IMG/VR virus record: IMGVR_UViG_3300031787_001039
Location: 1-20,372 of that record
DNA: 20,372 nucleotides
DNA from: a virus
Direction: 5' to 3' (one strand)
Part shown: piece by piece, positions 17,263 to 20,372 of the stretch
Layout of the letters: the number at the start of each line of letters is the position of its first letter
How positions within the stretch are numbered: the stretch's first letter is position 1
The notes under the pieces: model-generated
Databases searched by the model: none
The model's input: only the letters and a program-made list of their open reading frames with translations
Told to the model about the DNA's origin: nothing
Made by a program: the position numbers and the translations under genes

Positions 17263-17717
17263 GCACAAAAGTAATGACAATATTTGATCACTTAGCTAAT
17301 ATCACTGAGAAGAAGACTCCATGGGATAAATTGAGTGAAGCTGATCAAAAAGCATTTTCTCCATATTTGATCAACAGGTGGCTATCTATGTCACCTGATT
17401 TGATCGAATACGTAGACATGTTCCAACAATATACAATCGGTGAGTTGGATAAGAAGCACGTATATCAGTTATACTTAGACTTATTGCCTAAGAGACGTTT
17501 TTACTTGAAGTATATCAAAGGAAAATCTGCAGACAAGTACAATAAAGATCTTATTGAAATGTTACGTAATCACTTTGAGATACCTGGTAAAGAAGCAGAG
17601 GAGTATATTGATATGTTAGCAACTATCGATACAGATGATGGTTGTATCAAAGATTTTTTAAGAAAGTACGGTAAGACCGACAAAGAAATCAACAAACTAT
17701 TAAAACCGGAAAAGTAA
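17259..17717 (+). CDS. Clamp loader small subunit (T4 gp62-like)
   Basis: Non-ATPase clamp loader subunit expected to join the gp44-like ring. The product is 152 aa; T4 gp62 is 187. The N-terminal pattern IFDHLANITEKKTPW, then LSEADQKAFSPYLINRWLSM and YQLYLDLLPKRRFYLKYIKG, follows the gp62 family as I know it from marine T4-like phages. It has no Walker motifs. Context (clamp, gp44-like loader and DUF3310 around it) supports the call; sequence similarity is recognised by pattern, not by search. Confidence 0.75.
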   Translation: MSTKVMTIFDHLANITEKKTPWDKLSEADQKAFSPYLINRWLSMSPDLIEYVDMFQQYTIGELDKKHVYQLYLDLLPKRRFYLKYIKGKSADKYNKDLIEMLRNHFEIPGKEAEEYIDMLATIDTDDGCIKDFLRKYGKTDKEINKLLKPEK

Positions 17718-17932
17718 TGGCAGAAGCAGTTAATCATCCGAAACACTATGGTGGCGGAGACAATCCATATGAAGCTATTAAAGTTATAGAAGCTTGGAAT
17801 TTAGACTTTTGTTTAGGTAATACAGTTAAGTATATATCTAGGGCTGGTAAAAAGGATCCAACCAAAGAATTAGAAGATTTGAACAAAGCTTTATGGTATT
17901 TACAGCGCAGAATAGGACAAATCAGTAAATAA
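17717..17932 (+). CDS. DUF3310 small protein
   Basis: A 71-residue member of the phage-common DUF3310 family, recognisable by VNHPKHYGGG, EAIKVIEAW, FCLGNTVKYISRAGKK and EDLNKALWYLQRRI. The family is sometimes labelled a nucleotide kinase-like protein, but its role is not established. Its ATG overlaps the gp62-like stop by one base. It is the last gene of the replisome unit before a promoter-like gap. Confidence 0.92.
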   Translation: MAEAVNHPKHYGGGDNPYEAIKVIEAWNLDFCLGNTVKYISRAGKKDPTKELEDLNKALWYLQRRIGQISK

Positions 17933-17934
17933 AT

Positions 17935-17963
17935 TTGGATTTTTGAGTTTTTGCACTTATATT
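17935..17963 (+). promoter_or_regulatory. Sigma70-like promoter, predicted leaderless, for the nuclease
   Basis: TTGGAT (17935-17940), 17-base spacer, TATATT (17958-17963). The expected start is 17970, exactly the A of the nuclease ATG. The nine bases ACTTATATT (17955-17963) recur at the same distance before polB. An AAAGG at 17965-17968 is only one base from the ATG, too close for a normal RBS. Confidence 0.5.
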
Positions 17964-17969
17964 AAAGGC

Positions 17970-18905
17970 ATGCATAACTTCATAAAATATAGTACTAGAC
18001 AGCCTGCAGAAGGCGAGCGTAAGATATCATATTCTCAATTTGCTATGTATTCAACATGTCCTAGGCAATGGGAATTAGCTTATGCTAAAGGTCTAAGGAC
18101 ATTTAGTCAAAGTATACATACACTGTTCGGTACGGCACTGCACGAAACGGTTCAACTATATCTAACAACACTTTATACTGATTCAGTTAAAGCAGCAGAT
18201 CGTTTAGGCCTGCATGAAATTCTCAAAGAGAAACTGTTTACTGGTTATAAAGACGCTTATGAGAAGATGGGCTGTCATTTTTCTAACAAATTTGAATTGG
18301 GTGAGTTTTATAATGACGGCGTAGCTATTTTAGATTATATCAAACGTCATCGTAAGAAATACTTCTCACCTAAAAATGAAGAGTTAGTTGGTATCGAGGT
18401 ACCTATCTATCATCCAGTTAGTGACGACCATGGACATGTCTTAATGATGGGTTTCTTAGATATTGTTATACGAGATACGGTTACGAATCGAGTACGTATT
18501 ATTGACCTTAAGACTAGTACGAATGGTTGGAACAAATATCAAAAGGCTGATAAGACAAAAGCTTCGCAGTTGGTATTGTATAAACATTATTTTGCAGAAC
18601 AGTTTGGTTTTGATGTTGAGTCGATTGACATTACATATCTTATCGTTAAACGTAAGTTGATCGAAGGTGCAATGTTTCCGCAAAAACGTATTCAAGAGTT
18701 TAAGCCTGCAAGTGGTAAGCCTACACGTAACAAGCTCTTGAAAGAAATTCAAGGTATGATTGACTCTTGTTTTACAAAGAATGGAGAGTATAATACAGAT
18801 CGTATATATCCAGCTATAGCAGGTAAGAATTATAAAAATTGTAAGTATTGTGAATTTGCAGAGGATGATGAGTTATGCCCAATGAAAAACAGAATCAAAG
18901 GATGA
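17970..18905 (+). CDS. Cas4/RecB-like PD-(D/E)XK nuclease with predicted Fe-S cluster
   Basis: DNA exonuclease-type protein, 311 aa. It begins with SYSQFAMYSTCPRQWEL, typical of the RecB/AddB/Cas4 family. GTALHETVQLYL follows, then the active site GFLDIV (D164) with DLKT (D179, K181) and a downstream Q-x-x-x-Y motif. Four cysteines (C30, C291, C294, C303) have the one-plus-three arrangement of the 4Fe-4S staple in Cas4 and AddB. An ATG at 17970 is used because the predicted transcript starts there; a TTG at 17943 lies inside the promoter. Its stop region overlaps the SLOG gene. Likely roles are end processing in recombination or host DNA breakdown. Confidence 0.88.
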   Translation: MHNFIKYSTRQPAEGERKISYSQFAMYSTCPRQWELAYAKGLRTFSQSIHTLFGTALHETVQLYLTTLYTDSVKAADRLGLHEILKEKLFTGYKDAYEKMGCHFSNKFELGEFYNDGVAILDYIKRHRKKYFSPKNEELVGIEVPIYHPVSDDHGHVLMMGFLDIVIRDTVTNRVRIIDLKTSTNGWNKYQKADKTKASQLVLYKHYFAEQFGFDVESIDITYLIVKRKLIEGAMFPQKRIQEFKPASGKPTRNKLLKEIQGMIDSCFTKNGEYNTDRIYPAIAGKNYKNCKYCEFAEDDELCPMKNRIKG

Positions 18906-19303
18906 AAGTAGCAATTGTCGGTAGTCGTCAGTATGAAAATACACGTAAGATAAAAGATACATTAACCGATCTTAAACGTAAGTTTGGAGAAGACTTAATT
19001 ATCGTATCGGGCGGAGCACAACAAGGCGCCGATAAGTATGCTAGAAAATATGCGTTAGAGTTTGGTATTAAGTATAGAGAATTTAATCCAGCACATACGC
19101 CAAGGAATTTATATAGTGCTATGTCAGATGATTATTACGGCAAGCCATATCATGCATCTCAGTTTTTTCATCGCAATAGACTAATTGCAAAAGACTGTGA
19201 TGTAATGATAGCATTTATACCTACAGGAATTGAATCTAAAGGCAGTGAACATGTCGTAAAAGAAGCAACTAAGTTAGGTAAGAAAGTGGTTGTGATCAAC
19301 TAA
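18902..19303 (+). CDS. SLOG/DprA-like Rossmann-fold protein
   Basis: Small nucleotide-binding Rossmann-like protein of the SLOG group (DUF2493-like), 133 aa from this start. The signatures are VAIVGSRQY at the first strand, VSGGAQQGADKYARKYALEFG (the GG-x-x-x-G-A-D nucleotide site) and a last strand KKVVVIN. This start makes an ATGA overlap with the nuclease and begins directly at strand one. An upstream ATG at 18875 adds nine hydrophilic residues, has a GAGG about ten bases away and is also plausible. The ligand is unknown; relatives bind nucleotides or DNA. Confidence 0.8.
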   Translation: MKVAIVGSRQYENTRKIKDTLTDLKRKFGEDLIIVSGGAQQGADKYARKYALEFGIKYREFNPAHTPRNLYSAMSDDYYGKPYHASQFFHRNRLIAKDCDVMIAFIPTGIESKGSEHVVKEATKLGKKVVVIN

Positions 19304-19318
19304 AAGCATATTTATAAT
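19290..19318 (+). promoter_or_regulatory. Sigma70-like promoter for the second glycosyltransferase
   Basis: TTGTGA (19290-19295), 17-base spacer, TATAAT (19313-19318) within TTATAATAA. The start would be near 19325, leaving about 23 bases before the ATG at 19348. The -35 box is inside the end of the SLOG gene. A downstream AAATAAA makes it also resemble a late-type box. Confidence 0.5.
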
Positions 19319-19347
19319 AAATAAAAAGAACGGTTACAAGGAGATTA

Positions 19348-20372
19348 ATGCAACAGTTACAACTTCCAAAGTTAAGAAAAATCGATCCTAACAAGCCTAA
19401 GAAAAAGAAAATCCTTTTGTTGTCAGATGACTTAAGGATGCATTCTGGTATTGCTACAATGTCAAGAGAGATTGTAATTAATACATGTAAAGAATATGAT
19501 TGGGTACAGTTAGGTGCAGCAATTCAACATCCGGATCATGGCAAGATTATTGACATGAGTGCTGAAATTGCTAAAATTACTGGCGTCGCTGACGCGTCGG
19601 TAAAACTTTACGCACATGATGGTTACGGCAATCCGCAAGTCTTAAATGAACTAATGCGTATTGAAAAGCCAGATGCTATTCTTCATTTTACAGATCCTAG
19701 ATTCTGGATATGGCTTTATCAGATCGAACATGAGATACGCCAACAGGTTCCACTAATGTATTATAACATTTGGGATGATTTACCGTATCCACATTGGAAC
19801 GAACCTTATTATGAATCATGTGATTTGTTAATGAACATTTCACGTCAAACACAAAACATTGTTAAGAACGTGTTACGCCGCAATCCAAAAGAAGATTGGG
19901 CAGTACAATGGGTACCACATGGTATTAACGAAAATGTTTACTTTCCTATATCATCAGACGACACTGCAATCGGAGAAGAGTTTACAGCTTTTGAAAAACA
20001 GTTCAAAGGGCAGAACGGCGTTGATTTTATCATATTCTGGAACAACAGAAATATACGTCGTAAACAACCAGGCGATGTAATGTTAGCGTATGCTAGGTTC
20101 TGTGACAGTTTACCTAAGGAAGAAGCAATGCGTTGTGCATTATTAATGCATACGGCTATCATAGATGAGAATGGTACGGACCTAATGGCAGTTAAAAATG
20201 CTGTTTGTCCAGATTATAAAGTAATCTTTAGCAATCAACCGATTGATGGTAAGACAATGAACTTCTTTTACAATATGGCCGATGTTACAATTAACATTGC
20301 TAGTAACGAAGGATTTGGTTTGTCTGGCGCTGAAGCAATAATGGCAGGTTGTGTTGTCATTAATAATGTAAC
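19348..20372 (+). CDS. GT-B fold glycosyltransferase, 3'-truncated by window end
   Basis: The open frame runs off the window after 341 codons. It starts at ATG with AAGGAG (19338-19343) four bases upstream, the best Shine-Dalgarno in the window. The N-terminus is basic (PNKPKKKKILLLSDDLRMHSG), leading into the first Rossmann strand. MYYNIWDDLPYPHWNEPYY and the WVPHGINENVYFP segment, which joins the two lobes, follow. IASNEGFGLSGAEAIMAGC at the end is the family 4-type E-x7-E donor-binding motif. Similar glycosyltransferases occur in T4-like marine phages. The acceptor is unknown (DNA base, capsid or host glycan). Confidence 0.87.
   Translation, partial: MQQLQLPKLRKIDPNKPKKKKILLLSDDLRMHSGIATMSREIVINTCKEYDWVQLGAAIQHPDHGKIIDMSAEIAKITGVADASVKLYAHDGYGNPQVLNELMRIEKPDAILHFTDPRFWIWLYQIEHEIRQQVPLMYYNIWDDLPYPHWNEPYYESCDLLMNISRQTQNIVKNVLRRNPKEDWAVQWVPHGINENVYFPISSDDTAIGEEFTAFEKQFKGQNGVDFIIFWNNRNIRRKQPGDVMLAYARFCDSLPKEEAMRCALLMHTAIIDENGTDLMAVKNAVCPDYKVIFSNQPIDGKTMNFFYNMADVTINIASNEGFGLSGAEAIMAGCVVINNV

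Noticed and set aside
18456-18752. Frames on both strands inside the nuclease gene
   Set aside because: They overlap conserved catalytic codons of the nuclease and have no independent support.
19859-20162. Short frames on both strands near the window end
   Set aside because: They lie inside the truncated glycosyltransferase frame, which runs open from 19348 to the edge.

Overview
This window is a dense, single-strand (all +) stretch of a large T4-like double-stranded DNA phage genome, most likely from an aquatic or marine environment. The phage call rests on a T4-style replisome set (family B DNA polymerase, gp45-like sliding clamp, gp44-like and gp62-like clamp loader subunits), a free-standing HNH homing endonuclease, short intergenic gaps with ATGA or taATG overlaps, and many small unrecognised proteins. 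The host cannot be named. The DNA is AT-rich, and several gaps carry sigma70-like promoters (TTGnnn-N17-TATAAT/TATATT).

Layout. (a) 1-2.25 kb: 3' part of an adenosylcobalamin-dependent ribonucleotide reductase, followed by two small Cys-rich proteins (one a DUF5522-type protein of 58 aa). (b) 2.25-4.44 kb: five small or medium proteins I do not recognise. (c) 4.44-5.69 kb: queD-queE. (d) 5.7-6.44 kb: HNH homing endonuclease with its own expression signals. (e) 6.43-8.0 kb: groES, folE and a hypoxanthine/guanine-type phosphoribosyltransferase. (f) 8.0-10.57 kb: DNA polymerase B. (g) 10.6-13.26 kb: an unknown protein, a GT-B glycosyltransferase and a DpdA/Tgt-like transglycosylase in one overlapping string. 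(h) 13.27-17.93 kb: sliding clamp, dUTPase, gp44-like loader, GroEL, zinc-ribbon protein, gp62-like loader, DUF3310. (i) 17.97-19.30 kb: Cas4/RecB-like Fe-S nuclease and SLOG-fold protein. (j) 19.35 kb to the end: a second GT-B glycosyltransferase, cut by the window edge.

How it works together. The region couples nucleotide supply (ribonucleotide reductase, dUTPase, DUF3310, phosphoribosyltransferase) to a replisome and to a DNA base-modification pathway. FolE makes dihydroneopterin triphosphate from GTP, QueD makes 6-carboxytetrahydropterin, QueE makes 7-carboxy-7-deazaguanine (CDG), and the DpdA-like enzyme would exchange a guanine in DNA for the deazapurine. No QueC is visible here, so the inserted base is either CDG, or preQ0 made by a QueC elsewhere or in the host. 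The phage also brings a full GroEL/GroES chaperonin pair, split over about 8.6 kb.

The most interesting points are the split deazaguanine module with a glycosyltransferase overlapping dpdA, the unusual QueE and QueD motifs, predicted leaderless starts for polB and the nuclease, a palindrome over the promoter upstream of queD-queE, and a hairpin over the homing endonuclease start. No tRNA, CRISPR array, insertion sequence or convincing intrinsic terminator was seen, and no stretch above about 300 bases lacks a gene.
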